The position numbers and the translations under genes were made by a program. This document shows, in pieces, positions 1-10,575 of a stretch of DNA of 64,000 nucleotides (position 1 is the stretch's first letter; each line of letters starts with the position of its first letter). The stretch covers positions 7,280,012 to 7,344,011 of the forward strand of contig CM059623.1 of assembly GCA_030435675.1 (NCBI GenBank). The letters run 5' to 3'. The notes beneath the pieces were generated by a model. That model was not told the DNA's origin. It did no database searches and saw nothing but the letters and a program-made list of their open reading frames with translations. The DNA is from Steinernema hermaphroditum (Eukaryota; Nematoda; Chromadorea; Rhabditida; Steinernematidae).

Positions 1-81
1 TAAACGGAGATTATACAATATCATACAATATAATATGACGCGATTATCCGGAGTGTCCTCTCGGCCCTCAAGTACCATTTA

Positions 82-587
82 TTAGTGATATGGCAGATCA
101 TGACATTCACATGGCATACCATACTTTTCCAATGCTCTCACTGCTGCATTATATTTCGCTCGCGACCGATTTCTTTGTCGGAAATAGTTTTTCCCACTCT
201 TGCACCGTATTGCAAATTCGCGGTTGGTGCCGACGCAGCCACCGTACTTGATATACATATTTGTGCCCATAAAAAACATCTTCAAAGGGGGGTAGGATGT
301 GTAGCCTGCAGGAGACGTAAATCCCAAAGTCAGCTGGTCGAGACTGGTCCTCGAACTCGCCAAAGAAGCATTTCTCGTAGTCTTCCTTGCATCGCCGCAT
401 GTCATAGAGCTCCGCTCGCTCTTCTCTTGCAATTGGGACCACCTGGTCCTGACGCCTTTTCGAAGAGGTAATTGGTCATGAAGTCCGTCTTAAATGTTGA
501 ATAAATCAATGTGACCGAACCCCAAAAATAGCTGCTCACCTCATGATCATTCAATTCGATTGTCACGCATTTGAAGCAGTTTCCCAT
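82..587 (-). CDS. Possible small cysteine-containing gene, unresolved
   Basis: Not recognised. An ATG at 587 opens 16 codons (MGNCFKCVTIELNDHE). A GT donor at 539 and an AG acceptor just above 448 then join in frame to a segment rich in Cys, Tyr and Arg. Below about position 340 two minus frames stay open, one to a stop at 149 and one to a stop at 82. The second (GTNMYIKYGGC..., ending CECHDLPYH) looks more protein-like, so another intron or a frameshift is needed to reach it. The exon model is inference; a decayed gene or chance frames are possible. Confidence 0.3.
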
Positions 588-805
588 TGCGATTTTTTGT
601 CTTCTTAGTGTTCTGAAACAGAGGGCACTCATAATCGACCGTGGAAACACGACGCGCACGTGTGGTTTTAAGAAAACAAAACATGCTCGCGCGTCTCAGC
701 TCTGTCTTTAGTGGCGCCGCCGTTATCACGATCGCTCGGCGCGAAATCACAACGCGCGAACTTTGTTTTGATGTGTGATCGTGACCGTATTTCAGTTTTC
801 ATAAA

Positions 806-1009
806 ATGTCTTCGAATACTGAATTAACTGACTTTACTGCTGAAGAGTGCATATCATTGTCCTCTAGCACTGAATCTAACACTGAAACTGAATTAGCTGG
901 CTTCACTGAGGAGAAGATGGCGAAACTATATGAAGACATGGAACAAATCATAAGGGAGCTAAGTTTTATTAATCACAGATTACTGATGCTTCATCTATGG
1001 CCTTTTTAA
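806..1009 (+). CDS. Short acidic open frame, function unknown
   Basis: An ATG at 806 opens 67 codons. The product is acidic and Ser/Thr/Glu-rich, with two similar stretches (ELTDFTAEE and ELAGFTEEK). No family is recognised. It could be a first exon, since no clear partner exon is seen, or a chance frame. The 660-805 stretch upstream is more GC-rich and could be a promoter shared with the minus-strand candidate. Confidence 0.25.
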   Translation: MSSNTELTDFTAEECISLSSSTESNTETELAGFTEEKMAKLYEDMEQIIRELSFINHRLLMLHLWPF

Positions 1010-1780
1010 GATGGCGCTCCATACAACGGTCCTAAGCCTCCTCCTGATGAGCGCCTCTACGCGATTTATGACATCCCAATGGTTTATCCACCGTAGGAAT
1101 CCTTTGGCCGCTGCATCAAAACCCGCACGCCCATCGTCATAGGAGGCGTGTGTTTCATAGCGTTTATTCTTTGGCTGCAACTGTGCTATGAATTTGATAA
1201 TTAATTGATTCACAGGAATTCGATGTTAATGAATAGTTGATAATAATGTGAGGTTGTATACGGTACAAATGGTACAAACCATCTGCTCCGTATAGGTCGT
1301 ATGAGAAATGAGAAAAGGTGGATGTTGTGGAGATGCGGAAAATTTCTAGGTTTCCCAGAAATGTTTGCTTTGTGCGCCGAAGTAAAAGATGGAATGTTTT
1401 ATGCTTTGCAATTGCAAAGTTACAAAATCTGTAGATTTTGCAAAATGTGTAGATTTTGCAAAAGATGTATTTGAAGAAATTCTCGCACTTTTCAGCGAGT
1501 TTTGCAAAATGTGAGAATTTGCGCTATGGTGTAGATGATGGAGATTGACAAAGCGAACTTATAGGGAAAAATTTTTCTACTTTTTGCAGTTTTTGCAGGT
1601 TTTCAGAAATTTTGACGATTTTTGAAGATTTTTTGAAGAAAGTGCGGTTAGAAATTCAATGTTTTATGTTGCAAAATTTGCAAAATTTGCAGAATTTACA
1701 AAATTTACAGAATTCAGTATCGTAGAACCATTGCGGATTACTACGTTACTGAAGTGTGTTTGTCGCAACCGACAACACAA
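1010..1780. other. AT-rich non-coding stretch
   Basis: No gene seen. From about 1380 the sequence is dominated by degenerate TTTTGCA/GCAAAATTTGC words (for example 1670-1715), which look like a decayed simple repeat. Confidence 0.4.
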
Positions 1781-2250
1781 CACTCACATAATACCTCTTT
1801 GCGACGTTCTTATTTGGTCCTCATACCGGAAAAGTTAGAAAATATAGTGGAATGTCTCTCACATAATACCTCTTTGAGACGTTCTTCTTTGGTCCTCATA
1901 CCGGAAAAGTTAGAAAATATAGTGGAATGTCTCTCACACTACCTCTGTGAGACGTTCTTCTTTGGTCCTTATACCAGAAAAGTTAGAAAATTTTGTGGAA
2001 TGTCTCTCACACTACCTCTGTGAGACGTTCTTCTTTAGTCCTTATACCGGAAAAGTCAGAAAATATTGTGGAATGTCTCTCACACTACCTCTGTGAGACG
2101 TTCTTCTTTGGTCCTTATACCAGAAAAGTTAGAAAATTTTGTGGAATGTCTCTCACACTACCTCTGTGAGACGTTCTTCTTTAGTCCTTATACCGGAAAA
2201 GTCAGAAAATATTGTGGAATGTCTCTCACGCTACCTTTGAGACGTTCATC
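1780..2250. repeat. 73-75 bp minisatellite, about 6.5 copies
   Basis: The word GTCTCTCAC recurs at 1854, 1929, 2002, 2075, 2148 and 2221, giving periods of 75, 73, 73, 73 and 73. Each unit has a GTTCTTCTTT-GTCC-TATACC-GGAAAAGT core. The later units contain TCTCACA-7 nt-TGTGAGA, a perfect 7-bp hairpin that is only partial in the first two units. The period is not a multiple of three, so open frames across the array are incidental. Confidence 0.9.
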
Positions 2251-2275
2251 GTTTGTTTGATCGCTATTTGGGGTC

Positions 2276-2290
2276 ATGCAACGAGTAATG
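2276..2290. repeat. Left target-site duplication of RTE copy 1
   Basis: ATGCAACGAGTAATG here is identical to 5430-5444. The two copies bracket the element at 2291-5429. Confidence 0.85.
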
Positions 2291-2436
2291 GAGTCTCGTT
2301 TGTATAGCGGTGGAGAGCGGTCGGTTATCCCCATCTCCTCTGGTTTTGAGCGGTCGGTCACCCCCCTTAGCCCCACTACCAGCAGACCCCGTGATCCAGA
2401 ATTCGTGGAACAACAGGATCACGTATGTTCCAACTT

Positions 2437-2973
2437 CAGGGCTGTGCGAAACTCGAAACTCAAAACTTTTTTCAAAAACTCGAAACGAAACTCGAAACTA
2501 TTAGAAACTTACCCCCAAAAACTCGAAACTTGTATTTTTTGTAATGAAAATCAGTGTTTTTTTTCATATTTCTCGCTTCTGGGGCGATTTCGCCTAACTT
2601 CTTAAACGGACAGTGGTTCAGGAGAGTGTGTCGCGTCGATTGAGCCCTGGCTCGACTGCCAGCAAGCTTTCTTCATTGAGTTATTAGGAATCAATGGTGT
2701 ACAAAGGCACTTTGAATCGTGAGCTGTGGATTTTTAAGAATATAATGGCTTATCTGCCCGTCACGACGTTGTACACGAACCGTCCTCTGTTCTAATAGCT
2801 TTCCAACATATGAATCTGAAGCTAACAGTTCAACTCTCAATTACAAACTAATGGTTCTTCTAATAACTCAATGAAGAAAGCATGCTCGAAACTCAAAAAA
2901 AGCCTCGAAACTACGAAACTCGAAACTCAAAAAAAGCCTCGAAACTACGAAACTCGAAACTCGCACAGCCCTG
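2437..2973. mobile_element. hAT-type MITE with (GAAACTC)n blocks
   Basis: The ends are CAGGGCTGTGCG and its exact reverse complement CGCACAGCCCTG, a hAT-style CAGGG terminus. The flanks carry the 8-bp direct repeat GTTCCAAC (2427-2434 and 2974-2981), the hAT duplication length, although two extra bases separate the left copy from the terminus. The sequence just inside both ends is made of GAAACTC/CTCGAAACTAC repeats (2447-2540 and 2885-2965). It is nested in RTE copy 1. Confidence 0.75.
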
Positions 2974-2981
2974 GTTCCAAC

Positions 2982-3418
2982 CCACCAACGGCAGCAGCAA
3001 CGGCAGGGGTGCTAGCAGTTCCTTACGGGATGCAATCGCGCCAAGATTGCGGGTGTATCCCGCTCTGCTCGGAGACTTCAATGCGAAGATCGGAAGAAAA
3101 GAAGACGAAGAAGCAGTCGGGGGCTTCGGATACGGCAATCGAAACGTCCGAGGGCAGCAACTTCTGGACTTCTGTGAAGAACGCCATCTACGAGCGGTCA
3201 ACACATTCTTCAGAGCGAGGCCGGGTTGGAAGTGGACATGGATCTCACCGGATGGGCGCACGAAGAACTGCATAGACTTTGTGCTTGCTTCAAGGCTCAT
3301 TCGGTTCCAGTCCGCGACCGTTGTTGGTTCTCATATCTCCAGTTCGGACCATCGCCTCGTACGCGCAGTGATCCAGACCCCAGGACGCGAAGTGATGCGG
3401 CACGAAGACGGAACCTGA
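2982..3418 (+). pseudogene. RTE endonuclease domain, C-terminal part
   Basis: The frame encodes the second half of an exonuclease/endonuclease/phosphatase-fold nuclease. LLGDFNAKIG gives the catalytic N, WTWISPDGRTKNCIDFVLAS gives the W-S-D signature and SSDHRLVRA gives the SDH motif. The N-terminal catalytic residues are absent. This frame ends at 3418, and the sequel is in another frame with a TGA at 3439, so the polyprotein is broken. Confidence 0.85.
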
Positions 3419-3441
3419 AAGAGAAGCATCGGATAAATTGA

Positions 3442-5394
3442 GCACTCTTTCGGCTTGCTCTTACGGCCGCGAATCCAACCGCGAGCCACCCGGAAGAATA
3501 CGAAAATCTGGTTGAAGAAGTCCGCTCCGCCGCAGAGTTCGCCCGTGAAACAGAAGAGAAGACGTCGCGACTATCAGAAGAAACGAAGAGGCTTTTCGCA
3601 CAAAGAAGGCTCCTGAAAAATCGCCGATCAACCGCTGCAGAACGGATCATCCTTACCGAACACAACAAATTGATTCGGCGGGAGATAAGGAAAGATCTCG
3701 TGAAGCACTACCAACGGCTTGTTGAAGAGGCGATACGAAGCAACCGAGGTCTTCGAAAAGTGAAGAACGAAGACGCAATAGGAAAAAGAAGGCTGACCAG
3801 ACTACGTGACACTGACGGCAACGTATGTTCTACATCCTCTGAACTGAAAAGGACGGTGAAAGCATTCTACGAATCGCTATATACCTCCACAGTGGACGTC
3901 CAGTATGAAGAACATAACGAGCAAGAAGACTGTCCAGAGCTGATGATAAGTGAAGTCGAAGAGGCGCTGAAGACCACGAGAAATGGAACTGCTCCTGGAA
4001 TCGACAAGATCACAGTCGAAATGCTGAAGATAGGAAAAGACCTACTGGTTCCACGGCTGACGAAGATGTTCAATGACTGCCTCCGAAGCTGCTTGGTTCC
4101 GGAGAAGATGGCCGACTCGTCGACGATTCTACTCCACAAGAAAGGCGATCCGCTGGAATTGAAAAATTACCGACCGATATCACTTCTTTCCGCAATATAC
4201 AAACTGTTCACGAAAGTGCTCACCAAACGGATTGAAGGGATACTCGACGCGGCGCAACCAGTAGAACAAGCTGGCTTCCGGAAGCACTTCTCCACGATTG
4301 ATCATCTGCAAGCTATCAATCAGCTCGTGGAACGATGTCGTGAATACCGCCTGCCGCTGTTCATCGTTTTCGTCGACTACGAGAAGGCATTCGATAGTGT
4401 AGAGCTGAATGCAGTCTGGAGCGCAGTGCAGCAGCAAGGAGTTCCGGGGCAGTTTATCAAACTCCTGCAAAAGATCTATCAAGAAGCCTCGTCGCTGGTG
4501 AACATCAACGACAAACCTGTGCCAATTGAAATCAGACGCGGAGTACGACAAGGCGACACAATCAGCCCCAAACTGTTTACCGCAACACTGGAGCACGTCT
4601 TCCGGCACCTGCAATGGGAAGAAGTGGGTATAAACATCAACGGAAGCCGTCTATCAAACTTACGGTTCGCCGACGACATCGCACTCATCGCAGAAACGGC
4701 CGAAGATCTCCAGAAAATGATGGACGAACTGGATGAAGCATCGCAGCGAGCTGGACTGAAGATAAACGCAAGTAAAACCAAGCTGATGTCAACGGAACCT
4801 ACGTCGATCCTGCTGAACGGAAGTGAAGTAGAATGTGTAGAATCCTTCATCTACTTGGGTCAAGAAGTCCGGCTTGTTCGCGACCATGGAAAAGAAATAA
4901 GCCGAAGAATCTGCAGCGGATGGAATGTATTCAAGCAGTACAAGCAGTTTCTTACCTGTAAGACCGTCGAAATGCGCTGGAAGCGCCGCCTCTTCAACAT
5001 GTACATTCTTCCCGCCATGTCGTACGGATCGGAGACATGGGCCCTGACGAAGACTGCCTGCAAGAGGCTTGCGACTGCGCAGCGAAAGATGGTGCGGCGA
5101 ATGGTCGGAGTCCGACTGCTAGATAAGAAGACGAACGAGTGGCTCCGAGGCGTGACGAAGATTTCTGACGTGGCGGAATCTGCAAAGAGAAGAAAAATGA
5201 AATACGCGTGGAAACTCGCAAATGACAACGATGGAAAGTGGTCGAAACGTCTGACGGACTGGAGGCCAATCGTTTCAAGACCACTCGGACGACCCAGAAC
5301 AAGATGGCGCGACGAAATCACGAAAAAGATGAGGCAGATCCAGGCGAGAAGAACGCAGCTGCAACAGCGGGTGAACATTTTGGGATTCGCTTGA
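3442..5394 (+). pseudogene. RTE reverse transcriptase ORF
   Basis: The frame is open for about 650 codons. It carries non-LTR RT motifs in order: NYRPISLLSA, QAGFRKHFST, FVDYEKAFDSV, RRGVRQGDTISPKLF and the catalytic LRFADDIALIAE. The YGSETWALT stretch near 5027 lies after the fingers/palm in RTE elements. The C-terminus ends about 35 bp before the 3' duplication. The RT itself is intact, but it is no longer joined to a full endonuclease. In the live element it would copy its own RNA at a nicked target. Confidence 0.85.
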
Positions 5395-5429
5395 TGTAAA
5401 TCAATGATACGAAATAAATGTATGTATGT

Positions 5430-5444
5430 ATGCAACGAGTAATG
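5430..5444. repeat. Right target-site duplication of RTE copy 1
   Basis: Identical to 2276-2290 (ATGCAACGAGTAATG). It follows the TGTA-rich 3' tail directly. Confidence 0.85.
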
Positions 5445-5501
5445 CCTTTGATTCATTAAATAAAGTCATTAAGTAAACGATATAAATGAGACAAGAGTCG
5501 A

Positions 5502-7159
5502 TTAAAAATCATCAGTGGATTCGCAGTAGTTGTCGGTGTCGCAGGCTGGCGCTTCGCACAAATAGTTCTGGGCGTTTGTAAAGCAATTCGTGTTTTCCCA
5601 TTGTTCTGTGAAGCTATTTGACCTCGCTGTTACACAGTCTCCTAAAAATGGTTTGTCAACTGACTTTTTGATCAAGTTGTATATAGCACGGAAGCGCTTT
5701 TTGTCACCTCTTCGTGCAACGAATGACCAACCTAAGCTAATGTTGGGATAGCCGGGGCCCCAAGCGTGGAAGGCTTTGCTATCGAAGGGGATGTTTTTGT
5801 GGGTTCCCTGGACCCAAACGTATCCAGTATTAGGGACGTTCGTGCGTAGTCCGATATGGTAGTTAACGGCATGAGAGGAAGAGCCGGTCTGGTTATTTGC
5901 GTCTGCGTAATAAGCTGTAATCATACATTCTGAGTAGGAGAGAGGAAGAGTATCGGTGAACCTTTGTTGAACTGCTGCTTGGTGTTGGAAAATTCAGTAA
6001 CTAGGTAGGAACCAGTCGAACCCTTGTTACGACAACCGATCGCATTTGCGGCGAACCAAGAAGCCTAGAAAAAGCGTGTCATATGAATTTCTCTTTGAGC
6101 GAATCTACCTGGATTCCAACGTAACGCACGCATACGCCGTATCTAAAAACTCATGTCGATTTCAATAGACTGTGGCTCTTACTTGTGAGATCCCGGTGAG
6201 TTGTAGGTGTCAGCGAATTGAGCCCAGTTTGTTGGACAGAAACAGTTCACTGGAACACATTAAAAGACAATGATTTGCGAAGCAAGGACAGGTACCCTGG
6301 CAGAAGGTTTCCGTGATGGACTTGATTAGGTCCTTCGTTTTCACGTTGGAGAAGCCGAAGCCCGGGGACGCCAGCTCCGAGATTTTGAGAATGTCGTTAG
6401 TTTCAGAGGCTTGAACATAGGCTACAGAAATAATCGCGATGCCGCTGTCCTGCATCTGAAGCGCGGTCTCTTTGGGGTCAGAATAGCCGCCTCGGCTGAA
6501 AATAAGGAAGACGAATACATCCAGCAAGCATTTTGTGGGTACTTGTAGGCGGAGGCGTAGAGCAGGACAACCTGCTTGCGGTTGCGCTGCGACCCGGAAA
6601 GGGCGAAGATGTCCGAAGCTGTTTTCAGTGCTCTAGAAGGTCCGATCTTTTCGAACGGAGCGAGTGGAAGGGAACTAACGCTTGGATGTTGATGGTCTTG
6701 TCGTTTCCAGGCTGCAGGGCCGCCAAATCGTCGATGAGGGCATCCGTGTTCTGATAGGTAGTCAGATCACTGAGCTTCCCGGCTTGGCCTCCGGCCGTAA
6801 CGAGGGCCACTCGGGAGAACTGACCATTCTGCTGAGAGACGCTCAGCTGTCCGAAGATGCTGGCGAGTTGCGCGGCCACGCTGTAGACGCCGTCGCCCAT
6901 AGCTTCGCTAACATCAATGATTACTAGAACACGCAAGTGGTAAAGGTGGTCGTCTGCAGCAAGGCCTACCCGTAATGTCGAGCCAGATCTTCGAAACAGT
7001 GCATGCACATTCTCGGTCCACAGTGGCGGGAAGGCTTGTGGCCGTAGAGGTGGCGGGAATGGTAGAGGAGGCGGGAATGGTCACGGATATGCTGGACTTA
7101 GCATTCTGCGCGCGGACCGTGCAGAGCAGAAGGGCGAAGCAGAGGGTGAGAATCCTCAT
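5502..7159 (-). CDS. Secreted von Willebrand A + C-type lectin protein (clec family)
   Basis: Eight exons join in phase: 7159-6970, 6923-6680, 6632-6543, 6495-6296, 6249-6183, 6142-6109, 6064-5962 and 5929-5502, giving 451 codons. The start is chosen because MRILTLCFALLLCTVRAQ is a clean signal peptide. A Ser/Thr/Pro spacer follows. Next comes a vWA domain opening ITVIIDVSEAMGDG (MIDAS DxSxxM) and then a C-type lectin fold opening CFCPTNWAQF and YGVCVRYVGI, with Cys near NCFTNAQNYLCEAPAC. This arrangement is characteristic of nematode clec genes, many of which are gut or hypodermal and respond to infection. Introns are 37-49 bases. The exact paralogue cannot be named. It is divergent from dnc-2. 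Confidence 0.9.
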
Positions 7160-8442
7160 CGTTCTTTGAAAGTGTTTCGGATGAAGCCGGAATGACCAAC
7201 TGAAAAGTGCTTCCATTTGGCGCTTATTAAGCCGCTGATAAGACGATGAGAACGATAACAGTGAAAGGGTAGTTGCAAATGCGAGAAACGCCTTCGACAA
7301 GAATCTATCGAAAGTGCGTAACGCCCATGAGAGTGGAGACCCCCCAACGACCTCCCTTCCCTCAGAAGTGCAGGTCCTGGGAACGTGAGGCGCGACTAGA
7401 AGTCATGACACTCATCAGCATCTGAAAATTAATCCGATCGGTCTCTGCTCAGACGCTCGATAAGACACGGCGGTCTTATCACCAGCCGACCAAGTTTTTC
7501 AAGAGCGTTGTAAGAAAAACGGAAGATACGCGTGCCGGACACCAGCCGACGAGCACTTTACAAGGGCTCTGCAGCAGAGACTCGGCGCAGAATGTCTGTG
7601 GATATCAGATCGAAGAGCTATCCAATTGATCGGCAAAGACGACGAAAACAGTCACCCGATCTGCGGGAAGCGCCCTTTTGTGAGGACTACTTTCTCAGTG
7701 CATGTCGCTTTCAGCGGAAAACGGAATCGAATAACGATGACATCAATTGATTACAAATCGACTTATCACTGTGATGCAGATCAGGGCGGCGTCCTCTAGC
7801 ATGGCCCCAAACTTGTAAAGACCTATCGGAAAGCGATCTATTAGCGAATTATCTTTCGACCCTTCACCATTCTGAAAATGGCGTGAAAAGACTGCCTTTG
7901 GGTGGAACACCGTGGTTTCCTACGGTATAACTAGATTTACACCGTAGTTTTCTACGGTATAACGGATTTGTTCAAAATCAAATCCTCGCCTTTTGGCGGG
8001 ACGTGCAGAAGAAGAATTATGCTAGAAGAAAGCCGGAGAGTCGCCTCGAGATACTGTAGAGATCTTCAAAAACAAGATTCGTCCAGAAGTTCACGGAAAT
8101 AAAGGCCATACGAAAGATGAAGATGTTCGATTCTAGATGCGCCTTCCGTTATCACAGGGTTTACACTTGAATATGCCCTCTACAAGTACATTCTAAATGC
8201 AACGAAGATGTTATTTTCTTCGGAGTTCGATAAGGTAGCGTGACCGTGTCACTGTTGCGGATACAGTACCCTTTCCAGAAAGAGAGTGCGAGATCTGCGA
8301 CGCTCGAGAGTTCGCAGAACTCTCGTTGCGAAACGAAGACCACCCACGTCGTCCACTCATTTGACGCTTCGTCGCATAGTGGCCCTTCCGTCACCGTCCA
8401 GAGACTCTGAATCAGAACCCTTTTTCAGAAAGCTCGCTGGCG
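7160..8442. other. Shared upstream region of clec and dnc-2
   Basis: No gene seen in 1.28 kb between divergent starts. It contains two 22-bp near-identical words, CCGTGGTTTCCTACGG.. and CCGTAGTTTTCTACGG.. (about 7910-7975), the second holding a 6-bp palindrome. It also has a perfect inverted repeat at 8305-8325 near the dnc-2 start. Confidence 0.5.
8305..8325. promoter_or_regulatory. 21-bp perfect palindrome upstream of dnc-2
   Basis: CGAGAGTTC-GCA-GAACTCTCG is a perfect 9-bp inverted repeat with a 3-bp centre, 118 bp before the dnc-2 ATG. A factor-binding role is inference. Confidence 0.4.
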
Positions 8443-9708
8443 ATGTCGACCCAGAAGGAGGATGTGTTCGAGACGCCTGACTGTCCGGCGGAGGAGCCCG
8501 TGGAGCGCGACGGCGAGAGCTTCGAATCGGAGCACATTGAGTCCGTTCACGTGAACATCGATGCCGCGATGAAGAAGTTCAAGGGCCGAATGCTGAATAC
8601 GGACCACGTCGGTAGGCGTCTTTACGTCGATAAGGAGTACTGATAGCAGCCTTTTTAGATTTCTCGGATAATTTGTGGAACCGCCGTCGACAGGGGTACG
8701 GATCGGGGAAGTATGTGCTTGAAATTGTTGGGAAGGAGAATGCGGAGAGGGAACACGAAACCGTGGACCAGAAGTTCAGTCGACTCTATTGCGAAGTGGG
8801 CGAGCTGGCGGAGATGGTGAAGATGGAGGCGGTGTGTGTCGTGTTACCGTCCAGAGAACATGCTTTCTTTCAGAGTGCTGGCAACTCTGGAGTACAGGAA
8901 ATCGATGTGAAGGCCTTATCGGAACTACTCGATATGGTGCAAAAGGAAAAGCTGCACGGGATCATACCTTCAGAGTCGGCTCTCGAGAAGCTAAGAAGCG
9001 TTAAGGAACAGAAGAAAGAAGCTGCAGAGAACGTAGTATCTAATGTAGATGTAAGCCGTTGGTCACGACGGTCGCACCGCCTGTAACTCCCTTTTCAGTT
9101 CTCGAACCTCGATGCCCGACTGAAGCGAATCGAAAAGTTCGTTTCCGGGAATCAACCGACCGCAGAGCGCGTTACATCAACTCCTCTCGCCGAAACCGTG
9201 GAAGAACTGCGATTGCGCATCGAAACAGTGAACCCGAGCGTGCTCGACGGGTTGGAAACTAAGTTGAACACAGTTTTGAGCAAATATCAGGCGGTATGTT
9301 AAGTTAGTGCTCTATTCGACTCTATGATGTGTCAGGCAGAAGAGAAGCGCCAGGAAAGAGTCAACGAAGTCGTCGAGGAAAAGATCAACCATCTCAGTGA
9401 AATGATGACCAAGTGGGACGGTGTCTGTATGTCACTGCCTGGAACAGTCAAACGACTTCACGCCCTGACCAACCTCCATGAGCAAGGTCTGTTCTACAAG
9501 GCCTGCCACGTCCTATATTTTGTTTGTAGCTCGAGACTTCTCCACGAATCTGCAGCTTCTTATCAGCACGAAGAACGAGCTACTCAGAAAGCTGGAGAGT
9601 GAGGAGGTGGCGGTCTTCGGACTGAAGAAAGAAGCCTTAGAAATGATTCGTTCGCTTAATTCCCGCGTGAGTTTCGTCCAGGGGGCTGTGGACTCCCTGA
9701 AGAAATAA
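8443..9708 (+). CDS. dnc-2: Dynactin subunit 2 (dynamitin)
   Basis: Six exons (8443-8611, 8659-8831, 8874-9050, 9099-9293, 9336-9486, 9530-9708) give 347 codons. Dynamitin lies in the dynactin shoulder and links p150/Arp1, so it is needed for dynein-driven transport and spindle work. Recognisable parts are the N-terminal DVFETPD, the ESVHVNIDAAMKKFKGR peptide, DFSDNLWNRRRQGYGSGKY after the first intron, and coiled-coil-forming heptads (LDARLKRIEKF, LHALTNLHEQ). A C-terminal helix ends in AVDSLKK. The length is close to nematode orthologues and shorter than the roughly 400 residues of vertebrates. It is convergent with the next gene. Confidence 0.9.
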
Positions 9709-9939
9709 CTCATTTATCAACCCAGCCGCTTATAGTAATTGCGGAATAAATCTGCTCTTTTGCCTCTCAGTCTGATGTATGCAGAAAGCCTCTAAGGTGA
9801 GATCAACTCTCGACGTTACCATATAGCTCATCCCTAGCAGCACCCAGCAACCTTCGTCGGAGATTCTCACGACTAAACACACACAAAACGTAGAATTCAT
9901 GAAAGTGAAGGCAAAAGCCAACAACAGAACATAGCAGGA

Positions 9940-10254
9940 TCACTTCTTCACCACTCGTTTCTCTATCTTCTCAAGAAGAACTTCAACTTGCGCATTCAGT
10001 TTCGGTTGTCCTTTCTTGGTTCGTTTTTTCAGCGCTTTGTTCATTTTCTTTTTAATCGACATATAACCTTCGATGGCCTTCTCGCGTTCTTCCTTCTTTT
10101 TCTGTCGGTCTTCTGCCTCCTTTCTGCGTTCTTCTTGAATTCTGTGATACGCAGCCTGTGCACGTTTGTATGCGGTGTCCTTCTTCATCTTCGGCTTGTT
10201 CTTCACGCCGCCGGCGCGGCTATGATTCGATGGACGAGAGTTGGAGGGCTTCAT
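9940..10254 (-). CDS. FYV7/CCDC59-like rRNA-processing protein
   Basis: A single 104-codon exon from ATG 10254. The product is very Lys/Arg/Glu-rich and predicted helical (AYKRAQAAYHRIQEERRKEA). It ends with the KKRTKKGQPKL...LLEKIEKR signature of the FYV7/CCDC59 (TAP26) family, small nucleolar proteins in small-subunit rRNA processing. An in-frame opening extends a few codons upstream to an AG at about 10276, so a short 5' exon is possible. The product is near the family's small size. Assignment rests on the C-terminal motif and composition. Confidence 0.6.
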   Translation of the reverse strand: MKPSNSRPSNHSRAGGVKNKPKMKKDTAYKRAQAAYHRIQEERRKEAEDRQKKKEEREKAIEGYMSIKKKMNKALKKRTKKGQPKLNAQVEVLLEKIEKRVVKK

Positions 10255-10383
10255 TGGGATTCGCCAGGGGTTCTGCAAAGCATCAGATCAGAATAAGGAT
10301 ACAAAGCGCACAAAGCGAGTGTGAAACAGCTGAAATACAGAGTATGTATATAGAACGCGATGCGACGATGCCTCGAGAATAAT

Positions 10384-10428
10384 GGCAAATCGCGGTTCTC
10401 GAAGTGGGGTGCGGCAAATCGCGGTTCT
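10384..10428. promoter_or_regulatory. Paired 16-bp direct repeats between divergent genes
   Basis: GGCAAATCGCGGTTCT occurs at 10384-10399 and again at 10413-10428, in the gap between the FYV7-like gene (-) and the SPOUT1 gene (+). Duplicated factor sites are a plausible reading. Confidence 0.4.
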
Positions 10429-10575
10429 ACGACGAAAGTACTGCACTCAAATGTTCGGGATACTGTAGTTTGTTAGATTTAAGAGTCATGGATAGGAATC
10501 TAATCATATTTCGTTTGAGAGAATGCTCTGGGAGATTTTTTGCTGTATCTTTCACTGTCTTATTTCAGGTTCAAG

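Larger units (their letters stand above)
2291..5429 (+). mobile_element. RTE-like non-LTR retrotransposon, decayed
   Basis: The element is bounded by an exact 15-bp duplication. The body holds an apurinic endonuclease remnant and a reverse transcriptase, and ends in a very short 3' tail of TGTA/TGTATG repeats (about 5418-5429), as RTE elements do. It keeps what looks like a 5' leader (GAGCGGTCGGTCAC near 2350). That motif is also seen in the second copy near 26370, on the other strand. The N-terminal half of the endonuclease is missing, and a small repeat-cored element (2437-2973) sits in its place, so the copy has been deleted and then or thereby invaded. It is not autonomous. Confidence 0.85.
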
